Below are positions 1 to 8,364 of a stretch of DNA of 64,000 nt, piece after piece (position 1 is the first letter of the stretch; every line of letters begins with the position of its first letter). The DNA comes from Sphingomonas paucimobilis NBRC 13935 (GTDB taxonomy: Bacteria > Pseudomonadota > Alphaproteobacteria > Sphingomonadales > Sphingomonadaceae), in NCBI RefSeq assembly GCF_000739895.2, contig NZ_BBJS01000063.1:1-64000 (forward strand), read 5' to 3'. Position numbers and translations under genes: made by a program. Below the pieces are notes generated by a model, which did no database searches, had not been told where the DNA came from, and worked only from the letters and a program-made list of their open reading frames with translations.

Positions 1-1
1 C

Positions 2-328
2 ACGCCGCTGCCGCTTGATGACTGCCTCTACGCATTGCAGCCGTCGATCCCGCACCTGACGCGGTCAGCGCTGCATCGGTGCCTCCAGCGACACGGTATC
101 TCCCGCCTGCCAGATGTCGAAGGCGGCAAGCCGAAGCGCCAGCGCTTCAAGGGCTATCCCATCGGCTTCTTCCACATGGATATAGCCGAGGTGCAGACAG
201 CCGAAGGCAAGCTTTACCTGTTCGTCGCCATTGATCGCACGAGCAAGTTCGCAGTCACCCAGTTGGTCGACAAGGCCGACAGGCGAACCGCGTGGGAGTT
301 CCTCGAGCATCTGTTGAAAGCCGTGCCC
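2..328 (+). pseudogene. IS481-family transposase fragment
   Basis: The frame is open from the left edge and reads as the middle of an IS481-type DDE transposase. An HTH-like stretch (SALHRCLQRHGISRLP) is followed by the start of the rve integrase core, with GFFHMDIAEVQ carrying the first catalytic Asp and LYLFVAIDRTSKFAV after it. Homology stops near base 328, just after LLKAVP, where family members continue toward the second Asp. The DD(35)E catalytic set is therefore incomplete and the fragment should be inactive. The 5' part lies outside the window. It abuts an oppositely oriented IS630-type fragment, so this is an old insertion junction. Confidence 0.8.
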
Positions 329-402
329 CGTCGGCACGGCAAACCGCCTTCCACGGCCGCAACAATCCGGTCCCGCAGATCACGCAATAGAGCTCGACCC
401 AT
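326..402 (-). pseudogene. IS630-family transposase, N-terminal remnant
   Basis: Read on the minus strand from an ATG at 402, the peptide begins MGRALLRDLRDRIVAAVEGG and then LPCRR. This is the characteristic start of IS630-type transposases, which open with an HTH of this form. A strong Shine-Dalgarno (GAAGGAGG) lies just upstream on the same strand. After about 25 codons the homology ends at the junction with the IS481 fragment, so only the N-terminal tip of the gene survives. The frame runs on into unrelated sequence. It is non-functional debris that marks a recombination point. Confidence 0.7.
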
Positions 403-432
403 TCGTGCCAGCCTCCTTCGCCAGCACGGATC

Positions 433-642
433 GTGAATCAGAAAACGCTCACCGTATGGGTCCCCGACGATTCAGTTCGGCCGAAAAACGCTTTAATGGG
501 TCTGGCAGCGTCGATCGGGCTACGTGCCACCGCACCGCTTGGAACATTGACCGGCGTGCGATGGCTGTTCGTGCTGACCGAAACGCTTGGAACGCTGGTC
601 AGCGTCCTAGCCTTCCTGTCCCGCAAGCTACGCGGGCGATAG
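433..642 (+). CDS. small hypothetical protein (doubtful)
   Basis: A 69-codon frame opens with GTG and has no convincing ribosome binding site. The product has a polar N-terminus and one hydrophobic stretch (about residues 43-62) followed by a basic tail, which would fit a single membrane segment. I recognise no family. It sits between transposase debris and the convergent end of a TonB receptor gene, so it may be chance coding or part of an eroded element. Confidence 0.2.
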   Translation: MNQKTLTVWVPDDSVRPKNALMGLAASIGLRATAPLGTLTGVRWLFVLTETLGTLVSVLAFLSRKLRGR

Positions 643-647
643 GAAGA

Positions 648-3047
648 TCATAAGGACCATGCCGCGCCGATCCTGATGGTTCGAGGTTGCAAGGGCGTCC
701 ACTGCGTTCGCCTCATATAGGCCAGCGGATTGCCCACGGCGAAGCGGTTGCCCGCGACATCAAGCAGGTTGGAGACATCGAGGGTCAGCGTCCTGTGTCG
801 GTGGGTCCAGGCTAGTCCCATATCCGCCTGCGCATAATCGCCCTGCGGCAGATGGAGCGGCCCGACACCGACCCACGAGCGTCCCGCATAGCGAACTGAG
901 CCGCGCAGCAGGAGGTCGTCGCCGGTGGCAAGCGACCATCGCCGGTCCAGCGCTACCCGCGTCGAAACCGCCGGAGTGTTAGGAAGAGCCTGCTGTCGGC
1001 CGCGGACAAAGGGCGGAGCAGGATCGGTCAAGACGCTGCGGGTCAGGACGAGCGCGCCGGTCAACCGAATGTTCCAGGCGGGCCGCCACTGCGCCGTCGT
1101 CTCCAGCGACCAGACTTGCCCATCGCCGATATTGGTGGTGTGCGGTCCCGCCATCCCGTAAAGGTCCGCCTGGATGCTACGCCAACTCGCGAAGGACAGC
1201 GCGGTTTGCCCGTGGAAGCGCGATGCGGGATCGCCGAACCGCAGGCCCGCTTCGATGGTGTCCAGCGTGTCGGGTCGGAACACGACATAGCCATCATCCG
1301 GCGATATGTCATCTGGATCGACCGACATTTCGGTGTCCAAGCCATAACCACCGACGCGCAGCCCGCGCTGGTAACGGAGATAGCCGGTCAGGCCGGGCTT
1401 CCAGTCCCAGCGCAGGGCGGCACTGGGCAAAAAGGTCACGTCGCCGCCATTGGGCACCTCCACCGCGAGCCCCTGCTCGCGCCCGCCGGGCAGGATGGTG
1501 GTGCCCGAAAAGTCGAGATAGGTCGCGCGCAAACCCATGGTCGCCATCAGCCCATGCCCCAACGCCAGAGTCGCTTCGCCGAACAGCGCCACGTCGACCA
1601 CGCGGTTGCCAATACCGCGCAGCACCGTCCCGCCATCGCGACCCACGGTTGAATGGGTCAGCCAGTCGTCGCTGACCGTGGCATAACTGCCCAGTACGAA
1701 ACCGTTGCCGCTGTCGCGGTGCCGGGCCAGGCGCAGTTCTCCGGTCAGGACCCGCGAGCTGCTTGCCGTCTCCAGCGCGGTGGCATCGCGCACCAGCCCC
1801 GCCGCATCATAGCGCGCCATGACGTTGTTCCTGACCAGTGACAGCGCCGCCGTCAGCGTCTGTCCCCCGGCGCTGCGACGCTGGACCGTGACCGAGCCCA
1901 TTCGAAAGTCGTTCGACGACGGCTCCGCGACCGGCACCGCACGGGTCAACGGCGGGGCCGCGCCATCGACATATTGGGCATCGCGATTGTCGATCCGCTG
2001 ATAGACGCCGCCGATATCGATCGTCCAGACATCGCTGGGGCGGATGCGCAAGGTGGCCCGGCCACCGCCCACGTCGCTGCGGTTCACGCCTTTCCCGCCC
2101 CGAAGCGTATCGTCGATATAGCCCGGCGTGCGCGATCCATAGCTCAGGATGCGCAGCGCGACGCTGTCACCCATTGGCGCGTTAAGGACCGCCATGGCGT
2201 CGCCGCCGGCCCCGCCATGTGCGATCCCCGTCGCCCCCAGGCCGACCGCACCCGACCAGCGCCCCAGTTCCGGCGGTTTGGGTGTGACGCGCATCACCCC
2301 GCCCAGCGCCCCCGTGCCGTAGAGCGTACCTTGCGGCCCCTCCAGCAATTCGACCGAGGCGATGTCATAGAGCGCGAGGTTCGGATCGGGCGCGCTATAA
2401 TTAAGCTGAACTTCGCCCAGATACTGACCGACGGTCGCCTGGCTGCCGCCCACGAAACTGCTGTCGGCGATCCCCCGGACGAACAGCTTCTCGCGCCCCG
2501 GCCCCAAGCTCGTCGTCGTCAGCACCGGCAACAAATTCGCCAATGCGCGAGTGTCGGCATGCCCCCCGCTACCGATCGTCAGATCGTCGGCGGTCAACAT
2601 ATGGGCGTAACCGGGATAACCGTCGATCGGGACGCCGCGCTTGCTGGCCATCACGACAATCTCCGCCCCGACGACCGGAGGCGGAGGCGGATCGTGGCGC
2701 GGCGGCGGGGGTGCGGGATCGACGACGTGAGGAGCGCGCTCGATCCGATAGACCTCGGACGCGGTCCGCACCGCGACCAGGCCTGTACCTGCCAACAGGC
2801 GGGCAAGCGCCTGTTCGACGGTCATGCGGCCCCGGATGGGTGCACGCAAACGGCGCTGTGCCAGGATCGGGTCGGTGCCCGCCACGCTGACACCGCCTTG
2901 CAATCCGACCGTCACCAGGGCGCGAGACAGGGGCACCATCCCAATATCGAACCAGCGCACGTCGCCGCTCGCCGGACCTCGTCCGGCGGCGGCTATCGCA
3001 GACAGGATCATCGGGATCGTCACCCCGACGGCATGCAAAGCCCTCAC
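648..3047 (-). CDS. TonB-dependent receptor with N-terminal STN domain
   Basis: This 799-residue outer-membrane receptor takes up an iron complex or another scarce ligand using TonB energy. A signal peptide (about residues 1-25) is followed by a secretin/TonB short N-terminal (STN) domain (about 30-95), which in FecA-type receptors contacts the anti-sigma factor. The plug domain (about 125-255) contains EIVVMASKR, VELLEGPQGTLYGTGALGG and MRVTPK. A 22-strand-type barrel follows and ends in the aromatic residue pattern of outer-membrane proteins (AAWSL). The start used is GTG; an internal ATG 12 codons later is possible. It is the last gene of a sigma/anti-sigma/receptor set (42 bp after the anti-sigma gene), so its transcription is probably induced by its own ligand. 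The ligand is unknown. Confidence 0.9.
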   Translation of the reverse strand: MRALHAVGVTIPMILSAIAAAGRGPASGDVRWFDIGMVPLSRALVTVGLQGGVSVAGTDPILAQRRLRAPIRGRMTVEQALARLLAGTGLVAVRTASEVYRIERAPHVVDPAPPPPRHDPPPPPVVGAEIVVMASKRGVPIDGYPGYAHMLTADDLTIGSGGHADTRALANLLPVLTTTSLGPGREKLFVRGIADSSFVGGSQATVGQYLGEVQLNYSAPDPNLALYDIASVELLEGPQGTLYGTGALGGVMRVTPKPPELGRWSGAVGLGATGIAHGGAGGDAMAVLNAPMGDSVALRILSYGSRTPGYIDDTLRGGKGVNRSDVGGGRATLRIRPSDVWTIDIGGVYQRIDNRDAQYVDGAAPPLTRAVPVAEPSSNDFRMGSVTVQRRSAGGQTLTAALSLVRNNVMARYDAAGLVRDATALETASSSRVLTGELRLARHRDSGNGFVLGSYATVSDDWLTHSTVGRDGGTVLRGIGNRVVDVALFGEATLALGHGLMATMGLRATYLDFSGTTILPGGREQGLAVEVPNGGDVTFLPSAALRWDWKPGLTGYLRYQRGLRVGGYGLDTEMSVDPDDISPDDGYVVFRPDTLDTIEAGLRFGDPASRFHGQTALSFASWRSIQADLYGMAGPHTTNIGDGQVWSLETTAQWRPAWNIRLTGALVLTRSVLTDPAPPFVRGRQQALPNTPAVSTRVALDRRWSLATGDDLLLRGSVRYAGRSWVGVGPLHLPQGDYAQADMGLAWTHRHRTLTLDVSNLLDVAGNRFAVGNPLAYMRRTQWTPLQPRTIRIGAAWSL

Positions 3048-3088
3048 CGTCGCACAAGCTCGTCCGGCATCAGGGGCCCATCCCCGCT

Positions 3089-4078
3089 CTAGCGCGCCGG
3101 GACGAACGACAAACGACCATGGGTCGTCTTCATACGAATAGGCAGTGCCGCCTCGATCTGGCGGCGGAACTGCGATCGGTCAGCGACCTGGAAGATCGCG
3201 CTGATCTTCATGCCGCGCAGCGCCGGGTCCACCGAAATGGGCGCGCCCATATAGCGGGACAGGGTGTGTGCAATCGACTCGATCGGCTTGTCGGTGAACA
3301 CCAATTGCCCGTGCTCCCAGGCCAGCGCCTGATCGGGATCGATCCGCTCGACCGTATCGACCCGCGCGCCCCGCTCCCGGCTGAGCGCCGTTCCGGCTGG
3401 CAGCTTCGTGACGACGCCGCCGTCGACTGCGGGCGAGACGGATACCAGCCCCCGGCGGACCGCGACCGCGAAATTGCCCCCTTCATCGAGCACGTCGAAT
3501 TCGGTTCCCAGCACCCGGACGTCACGCCCCGCCGCCATGACCGTGAAGGGCCGCGCCGCTTCATGGTGCACGTCGAACAAGACCTCGCCGGTCGCAAGCG
3601 TCGCTGTGCGCCGGTCATCCTCCAGCTGGACCGTCACCGCGCTGTTGCGGTTGAGGGTCAGCCGTGACCCGTCCGCCAGCGTTACAACCTTCGTCTCCTC
3701 GCCGCCGGTGCGATAGGTCTCGCCCGGGGGGTCGATCATCCACGTGATCTGCGGACCGGCCAGCACCGCCACCGCCGCAGCAGCAGCCATGCTCAGAAGT
3801 GGGAGCGCCCATCGCCGCGACCGGTCACGCTTCGCGCGCGCCTCGGCTAGGGAATGGACCGCCGCCCTCTCGCTCTGCGCGGCAAGCGGCGCTGCATCGC
3901 GCAGATCATCCGCCGCAACCCACAGGTTTTCGACCCTAGCATAGGCGGCGGCATGCGCCGGATCGGACTGAAGCCATGCGAGATGCGCCTCCCATAGCTG
4001 TTCGTCCTCGCAATCCTGCAGCCGAACGAACCACTGGATGGCTACCTCGTCCGCATCATCGGTCGTCATTGGTGCCAT
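3089..4078 (-). CDS. FecR-family anti-sigma factor
   Basis: This 329-residue inner-membrane anti-sigma factor should relay a signal from the downstream STN-containing receptor to the upstream ECF sigma factor. The cytoplasmic N-terminal DUF4880-type region (about 10-55; WFVRLQ, HLAWLQSDPAHAAAYARVE) is followed by one transmembrane helix (about 90-108). The periplasmic FecR domain follows (about 125-220; LADGSRLTLNRNSAVTV, VLGTEFDV). A C-terminal DUF4974/STN-like domain ends the protein (about 270-329). An ATG three codons further in is an alternative start. There is a 93-bp gap from the sigma gene. Family membership is clear; the signal is inferred. Confidence 0.93.
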   Translation of the reverse strand: MAPMTTDDADEVAIQWFVRLQDCEDEQLWEAHLAWLQSDPAHAAAYARVENLWVAADDLRDAAPLAAQSERAAVHSLAEARAKRDRSRRWALPLLSMAAAAAVAVLAGPQITWMIDPPGETYRTGGEETKVVTLADGSRLTLNRNSAVTVQLEDDRRTATLATGEVLFDVHHEAARPFTVMAAGRDVRVLGTEFDVLDEGGNFAVAVRRGLVSVSPAVDGGVVTKLPAGTALSRERGARVDTVERIDPDQALAWEHGQLVFTDKPIESIAHTLSRYMGAPISVDPALRGMKISAIFQVADRSQFRRQIEAALPIRMKTTHGRLSFVPAR

Positions 4079-4171
4079 CGCGCTACCGCCCCGTCCTCCA
4101 CTGGTCCCCCGATATCATGGACGAAGTCATTCCATGGGCTCCGCAAAATCTTTTGATGTCCGGGCACAGGA

Positions 4172-4711
4172 CTATCGGTCAAGGCGCTGCGAGAGGTGCC
4201 GGAGGGCCGACATCATATGCTTTTCGATCAGGCTCCGCGACACGCCCATCCGCTCGGCCACCTGCGCATGCGTCAGCCCGTCGATCTTGTGCAGCCGAAA
4301 ACTCGTCTGCACTGCCTGGGGCAGGTCGGCAAGCGCGAGACGCATCCGTTGCAATTGATCGCGGGCGATCAGCGCTTCGTCCTGGGGGACCGTGTCGCTG
4401 ACCTCTTCGCCGCCGACCGAGGCATGATGATGCACCTCGTGCCAGTCGCTGTCTCGCCGGACACGGGCACGGTCCTGCCGCAGACGGTCGAGCAGGATAT
4501 TGTTGCCCAGCCGATAGAGATAGCCGCCGGGGTGCAGCACCTCGGCATTACCGCGCGCCGAAACGACGCGTAGATAGATTTCCTGGACGATGTCTTGTGC
4601 GTCGGCCTCCCCTATCCGGGCCGCGAAATAACGGAGCAGCGCCGCCCTGCGCCCCAGGAAGGCGTCGAGCAGCGCCGTGGACGGCGACGGGGGCGGCACG
4701 ATGTCGTTCAT
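4172..4711 (-). CDS. ECF sigma factor, FecI-like
   Basis: This 179-residue extracytoplasmic-function sigma factor directs RNA polymerase to the receptor operon. Region 2 is at about 25-80 (YFAARIGEADAQDIVQEIYL, then YRLGNNILLDRLR). Region 4 is at about 125-170 (DGLTHAQVAERMGVSRSLIE, a helix-turn-helix). The frame stays open 112 codons upstream, but that part is low-complexity with no sigma homology. The ATG at 4711 gives the normal family length. It is first in a sigma/FecR/TonB-receptor set, the standard layout of iron-starvation cell-surface signalling. Confidence 0.92.
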   Translation of the reverse strand: MNDIVPPPSPSTALLDAFLGRRAALLRYFAARIGEADAQDIVQEIYLRVVSARGNAEVLHPGGYLYRLGNNILLDRLRQDRARVRRDSDWHEVHHHASVGGEEVSDTVPQDEALIARDQLQRMRLALADLPQAVQTSFRLHKIDGLTHAQVAERMGVSRSLIEKHMMSALRHLSQRLDR

Positions 4712-4863
4712 CGGTGACTTTTGCACGGGTGGTTCAGGATCGGGACGATCGGCTATCATCCCCGACGCGCGCGGCCAATGGAGCGCCGCGCCATCTCCAC
4801 ACGGCCTCCACGGGGTCTCCACAGAAGCGTTCGTTCCCGACGCGGGACGCGCGATGGCGTGGG

Positions 4864-5724
4864 TCACCGTGCGCCCTGCCAGTCCCGTATCCGCATACGC
4901 TCGACGAACAGCTCGCGCCGGGCGAACCGGCGGCCCAGCCAGCGGAAATAGCGGTCCTTCAGCGCGAAGGGTGTCAGATGATAGGCCACCCGCTCCGTGA
5001 GCGTCCAGCGTATCGGCACCCGCCGTCGTTCGGACGGACTGCACCAATGAGATGGCGTCATGCGCTGGCGTCCCAGCTTCATGACGCGATGCATGACCTC
5101 ATGATCTCCTAGGACATAGGGCCAGCGGCACATGTCATAGCCGCCCGCCGCCCGCAGGGCGTCGGTGCGAAAGCAATGCCCCGCCGCACCGACATGGGTC
5201 TGCCGCGGCAATAGGAGATTGGCGATACATTGATGCATCGTCATGACGGCTGCCCTGGCTCCAAGGTTGTCCGAGGGCACGAAACAGGCCGACGCCGCAA
5301 CGGTTCGCCCGCTGCGGTCGTCGAGCAGACGCTCGGCCTGCGCCAGATAGCAAAACGGATAGTAGGTATCGGCATCGCAGGTCGCGACGAACTCCGTTTC
5401 CACACGCGTCAGCCCGGCGGTGAAGGCGGCAGTCTGCCCGGGGATCTCGCTTTGGTGCAGGACGACATAATCGATGCCGCGACCGGCCAGGGCGCCATGG
5501 CATAGCGCGACCGAACAATCGGTCGAGCCATTGTCGATCAGGATCAGCTTGAACGGCCGCGTCTGGCGGCGAAGCTGCCGCAGCGTCGCGACGATCGTAT
5601 CGGCTTCGTTGTAGAAGGCCAGCAGGATCGTCCACCTCGGGGCGGTGGCGACACCGGCAACCGGTTTATGCCACCAATCCTCATCAAAGGCGATCGTCTC
5701 ATCGTCGGGTTCGTATCCTGGCAT
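4864..5724 (-). CDS. glycosyltransferase family 2 protein
   Basis: This GT-A-fold glycosyltransferase of 286 residues has the opening WTILLAFYNEADTIVATLRQ, then LILIDNGSTDCS and the metal-binding stretch VATCDADTYYPF (DxD-like). Further on it has GYDMCRWPYVLGDHEVMHRV, where the acidic residues fit the catalytic-base region. No transmembrane helix is evident. The frame remains open 145 codons further upstream, but that part is antisense to mlaA; the ATG at 5724 fits the family start. A slightly earlier GTG is possible. It is divergent from mlaA and on the same strand as the sigma operon, 152 bp upstream of the sigma gene. Donor and acceptor cannot be predicted. Confidence 0.82.
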   Translation of the reverse strand: MPGYEPDDETIAFDEDWWHKPVAGVATAPRWTILLAFYNEADTIVATLRQLRRQTRPFKLILIDNGSTDCSVALCHGALAGRGIDYVVLHQSEIPGQTAAFTAGLTRVETEFVATCDADTYYPFCYLAQAERLLDDRSGRTVAASACFVPSDNLGARAAVMTMHQCIANLLLPRQTHVGAAGHCFRTDALRAAGGYDMCRWPYVLGDHEVMHRVMKLGRQRMTPSHWCSPSERRRVPIRWTLTERVAYHLTPFALKDRYFRWLGRRFARRELFVERMRIRDWQGAR

Positions 5725-5842
5725 GCGCCATAGACGAAGACCACGCGCCTCCACCTCAAACCGGTTACGACTTTTCGAATTGCTGGCGTTGAGGTGCCCA
5801 TTCGACCGCGTCGTCTCCTGATCAGACCGATGGAAATTAAGC

Positions 5843-6805
5843 GTGCGTGCCGTTGCGGCACCGGCCGAAGGGGGCATTGCGTTGATTGCTGCACCGATGA
5901 TGGCATTGCTGGCGACGATGTCCTCGCCTTTGCAAGGGACGGTTCCGCCGGCCGGGGATTTCGACGCGGTCTCGATCACCGTCCCGCAGGTCCATGCGTT
6001 CGACCCGGCGGACTTCGACCCAGCCCCCACGAAAGAAGGCGCCCCCAACACGGACGATGAAATTGTGGTTACGGCGAGCCGCCACCGAGCGGACGATCCC
6101 CTGCGGCAGGTGAATAAGGCATCCTTCGCGCTAACTGAGACGGTGGACCACGCGGTCATGGCGCCGGTCGCCCATGCCTATGAACGCACGACCCCGAAGC
6201 CGATCCGAACCGGCTTGCGCAACATGTTCGCCAATCTGCGCGAGCCCGTGGCCTTCGCCAATTTCCTGCTCCAGCTCAAATTCGGCAAGGCGGTGGAAAC
6301 GGCGGGCCGCTTCGCGATCAACTCGACGCTGGGCCTGGCCGGGGTCATCGACGTCGCGCGCCGGTGCCCGTTCAACCTTCCGCGCCGCCCGAACGGCTTT
6401 TCGGATACGCTGGGCTTTTACGGCGTGACGCCGGGGCCCTTTCTATTCGTGCCACTGATCGGGCCAACGACGCTGCGCGACCTGGTCGGCGGTACTGTGG
6501 ACGGCGTCGCATCGCCGCTGATCATCGGCGGGCCGTTCCGCAACCGGGCTTATATCATCACCAGCAACGTTTTCCGCACACTCGATCGGCGCGCCGAAAT
6601 GGATGAGGAATTGCGCGCGATGCGCGAGCAACCCGATCCCTATGCAGCACGGCGGGATCGCTATCTCGATCGGCGAGAGGCGCGGGTGCGGCGGTTGAAG
6701 GGGCAGGCCGATGGCGAGATATCGGTGGCGGAAACGCCCTATGGCCGGATCGATCCGTCAGCGAACGCCCATGCCTGCTACCATGGCCGAGACCATCGCG
6801 AGTGA
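5843..6805 (+). CDS. mlaA: MlaA/VacJ family outer-membrane lipid asymmetry protein
   Basis: MlaA is the outer-membrane part of the Mla system, which removes misplaced phospholipids from the outer leaflet. The conserved VacJ/MlaA core lies at about residues 95-235: KPIRTGLRNMFANLREPV, RFAINSTLGLAGVIDVAR, FSDTLGFYGVTPGPF and LPLIGPTTLRD-like text. The start is GTG, with an ATG pair 18 codons later as an alternative. The N-terminus is hydrophobic but has no lipobox Cys, so the protein may not be lipidated like the E. coli protein. A DEIVVTASR stretch, typical of TonB-receptor plugs, precedes the core. No mlaBCDEF genes are nearby. Confidence 0.88.
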   Translation: MRAVAAPAEGGIALIAAPMMALLATMSSPLQGTVPPAGDFDAVSITVPQVHAFDPADFDPAPTKEGAPNTDDEIVVTASRHRADDPLRQVNKASFALTETVDHAVMAPVAHAYERTTPKPIRTGLRNMFANLREPVAFANFLLQLKFGKAVETAGRFAINSTLGLAGVIDVARRCPFNLPRRPNGFSDTLGFYGVTPGPFLFVPLIGPTTLRDLVGGTVDGVASPLIIGGPFRNRAYIITSNVFRTLDRRAEMDEELRAMREQPDPYAARRDRYLDRREARVRRLKGQADGEISVAETPYGRIDPSANAHACYHGRDHRE

Positions 6806-6906
6806 CCGCGACCGTCAAAGCTCCATCTTTTTTCTGATAGACGGATTGCGGAGCCCCCGCATCGACTTCGTCCATCGCACATCACCGCCATGCTTCAGGC
6901 GAACGG

Positions 6907-7341
6907 ATGACAGGACGAATGATGCGACTTCTTGCCTTTTGCCTGGCCTCTCTTCTGCTCTCGGCAACGCTGATCCCCAACACCGCGCACGGCCAGAGCT
7001 GGCACTGGGATGGATATGATCGCAGTGGGTATCACGACTATCGTGACGGCTATGACGATGGCGGAGCCGACGGGTATCGCGACGGTCATGATGACGGTTA
7101 CGAGCAGGGGCGTGGCGACGGCTATCATCGCGGCTATGCCGATGCCCGGGACGATGACCGTCCTGTCCACAATCCCTGCCGCGCCCAGGGTGGCGCCGGG
7201 GCCCTGCTGGGTGCGGTGGGCGGTGGCCTGGCGGGACATCTGGTCGCAGGACGCCGCGACAAGCTAATCGGAACGGCGCTCGGCGCGCTGGCGGGCGGGG
7301 TCGCAGGCGATGCCATCCACCGCCGGGACCGCTGCCGGTAA
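6907..7341 (+). CDS. exported glycine-zipper protein with Asp/Gly/Tyr repeats
   Basis: This is a 144-residue secreted protein. A signal peptide (about 1-30, ending AHG) precedes a low-complexity tract (about 33-85) of imperfect repeats built on YRDGYDDG and YRDGHDDG, rich in Asp, Gly, Tyr and His. A glycine-zipper segment follows (about 95-135; GALLGAVGGGLAGHLVAG and IGTALGALAGGVAGD), typical of 17-kDa-antigen/Rick_17kDa-like envelope proteins. The start may be the ATG 4 or 5 codons later. The acidic repeats could bind cations; that is inference. It is downstream of mlaA and followed by another outer-membrane protein gene. Confidence 0.75.
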   Translation: MTGRMMRLLAFCLASLLLSATLIPNTAHGQSWHWDGYDRSGYHDYRDGYDDGGADGYRDGHDDGYEQGRGDGYHRGYADARDDDRPVHNPCRAQGGAGALLGAVGGGLAGHLVAGRRDKLIGTALGALAGGVAGDAIHRRDRCR

Positions 7342-7458
7342 TCGACACCCAATAAGAATAATGTTCCGACCGGTTGAGGTGATCCCCGAGCCATTTCGTC
7401 ACAGCATCGATGGACGACGCCATCGACAAATATATTACGATACCGGGATTTTATCGAC

Positions 7459-8157
7459 ATGCCCAAAGTCTATACCCTGCTGATCCTTTCCATCGTTGCC
7501 GCTGGAACTGCCCTGTCGACACCGGCCTCGGCCCAGACAACTATCGGCGGACCCTATATCGTCGGCCGCGTCGGTTCGCTGATCGATTCCGATCTGAAGA
7601 TGAAGGGACCGAATATGGCGCCGCCCTCAACCTTCCCGGCGAATGTCGACTTCCGGCGCGGCAAGTCGCTGGAGGGCGGCCTGGGCTATGATCTGGGCGG
7701 CTTCCGGCTCGAAGCGACGGTCGGCTACACCGCAGCCCGCGCCAATGCCAAGCGCCTTGATAGCGCGTCGCTGGTATCCGATGGTCGGTCCAAGACGCTC
7801 AGCCTGGGCCTGGCAGGCTATGTCGACGTGCCGGTGGAAGGCCCGCTCCGTCCCTTCGTCGGTGGTGGTATCGATGTCGTCCGCGTGACCGAACGCCTGT
7901 CACGCACGACGCGGGCCGGCGGCCAGGGCAGCTCCATGAACGGGCGCGACTGGGGCCTGCGTTGGCACGCCGATGCGGGTGTCGGCTATTCGTTGAGCGA
8001 CAGCACCACGGTCGAACTCGCGGGCCGCTACGCGCAGACCACCGGGCTTCAGTTCGCAGCGCGGATGCCGCTCGCCAATGGCGGGACCGTCGCCACCAGC
8101 TACAAGCCGAAACTTACGGCTACCTCGATCACCGTCGGACTGCGCCAGCGCTTCTGA
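7459..8157 (+). CDS. outer-membrane beta-barrel protein
   Basis: This 232-residue protein has a clear signal peptide (about 1-25, cleavage after ASA). Alternating amphipathic strands follow, such as YIVGRVGSLIDSDLK, FRLEATVGYTAARAN and LRPFVGGGIDVVRVT. It ends in a C-terminal Phe (VGLRQRF), the recognition signature for Bam-assembled barrels. Size and pattern match the eight-stranded OmpA/OmpW/Opa-like class. No specific function can be read. A 117-bp AT-richer gap lies upstream, so it probably has its own promoter. Confidence 0.85.
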   Translation: MPKVYTLLILSIVAAGTALSTPASAQTTIGGPYIVGRVGSLIDSDLKMKGPNMAPPSTFPANVDFRRGKSLEGGLGYDLGGFRLEATVGYTAARANAKRLDSASLVSDGRSKTLSLGLAGYVDVPVEGPLRPFVGGGIDVVRVTERLSRTTRAGGQGSSMNGRDWGLRWHADAGVGYSLSDSTTVELAGRYAQTTGLQFAARMPLANGGTVATSYKPKLTATSITVGLRQRF

Positions 8158-8163
8158 CGGTGC

Positions 8164-8199
8164 GGCTGGCGGGCGGACACTCCCTGCCATCCGCCAGCC
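8164..8199 (+). terminator. putative terminator hairpin after the barrel gene
   Basis: A 9-bp perfect inverted repeat (GGCTGGCGG and CCGCCAGCC) with an 18-nt loop starts 7 nt after the stop codon of the outer-membrane barrel gene. It is followed by a C-rich then TTCTTC stretch. Position and stem strength suggest transcription termination, although there is no clean U-run. Confidence 0.45.
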
Positions 8200-8364
8200 C
8201 CCCTTCTTCATCACCCGAGCCGATCCCGGTGTCCCATGGCCTGTCCCGGGGGCGTATCATGCCCTGTCGGCCGCCCGTTCCCTTCAGACTGGACGTTCGC
8301 TTCATGCCGCTGATCTGTTGTGCTGGAACGCCCTTTTGAAAGCTCACTCAGGGCTCCATGACTT

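Noticed and set aside
4712..5047. Longer form of the FecI-like sigma factor (291 residues)
   Set aside because: The added 112 residues overlap the end of the glycosyltransferase gene in part and have no sigma homology; the 179-residue form matches family length.
5725..6159. N-terminal extension of the glycosyltransferase frame by 145 codons
   Set aside because: The extension is antisense to the conserved coding region of mlaA, has no glycosyltransferase homology and is low-complexity; the ATG at 5724 begins the recognisable domain.
7021..7150. Possible DNA-level tandem repeat or CRISPR-like array in the YRDG tract
   Set aside because: The periodicity is only in the protein repeats; units are imperfect, have no spacers and follow codon phase.
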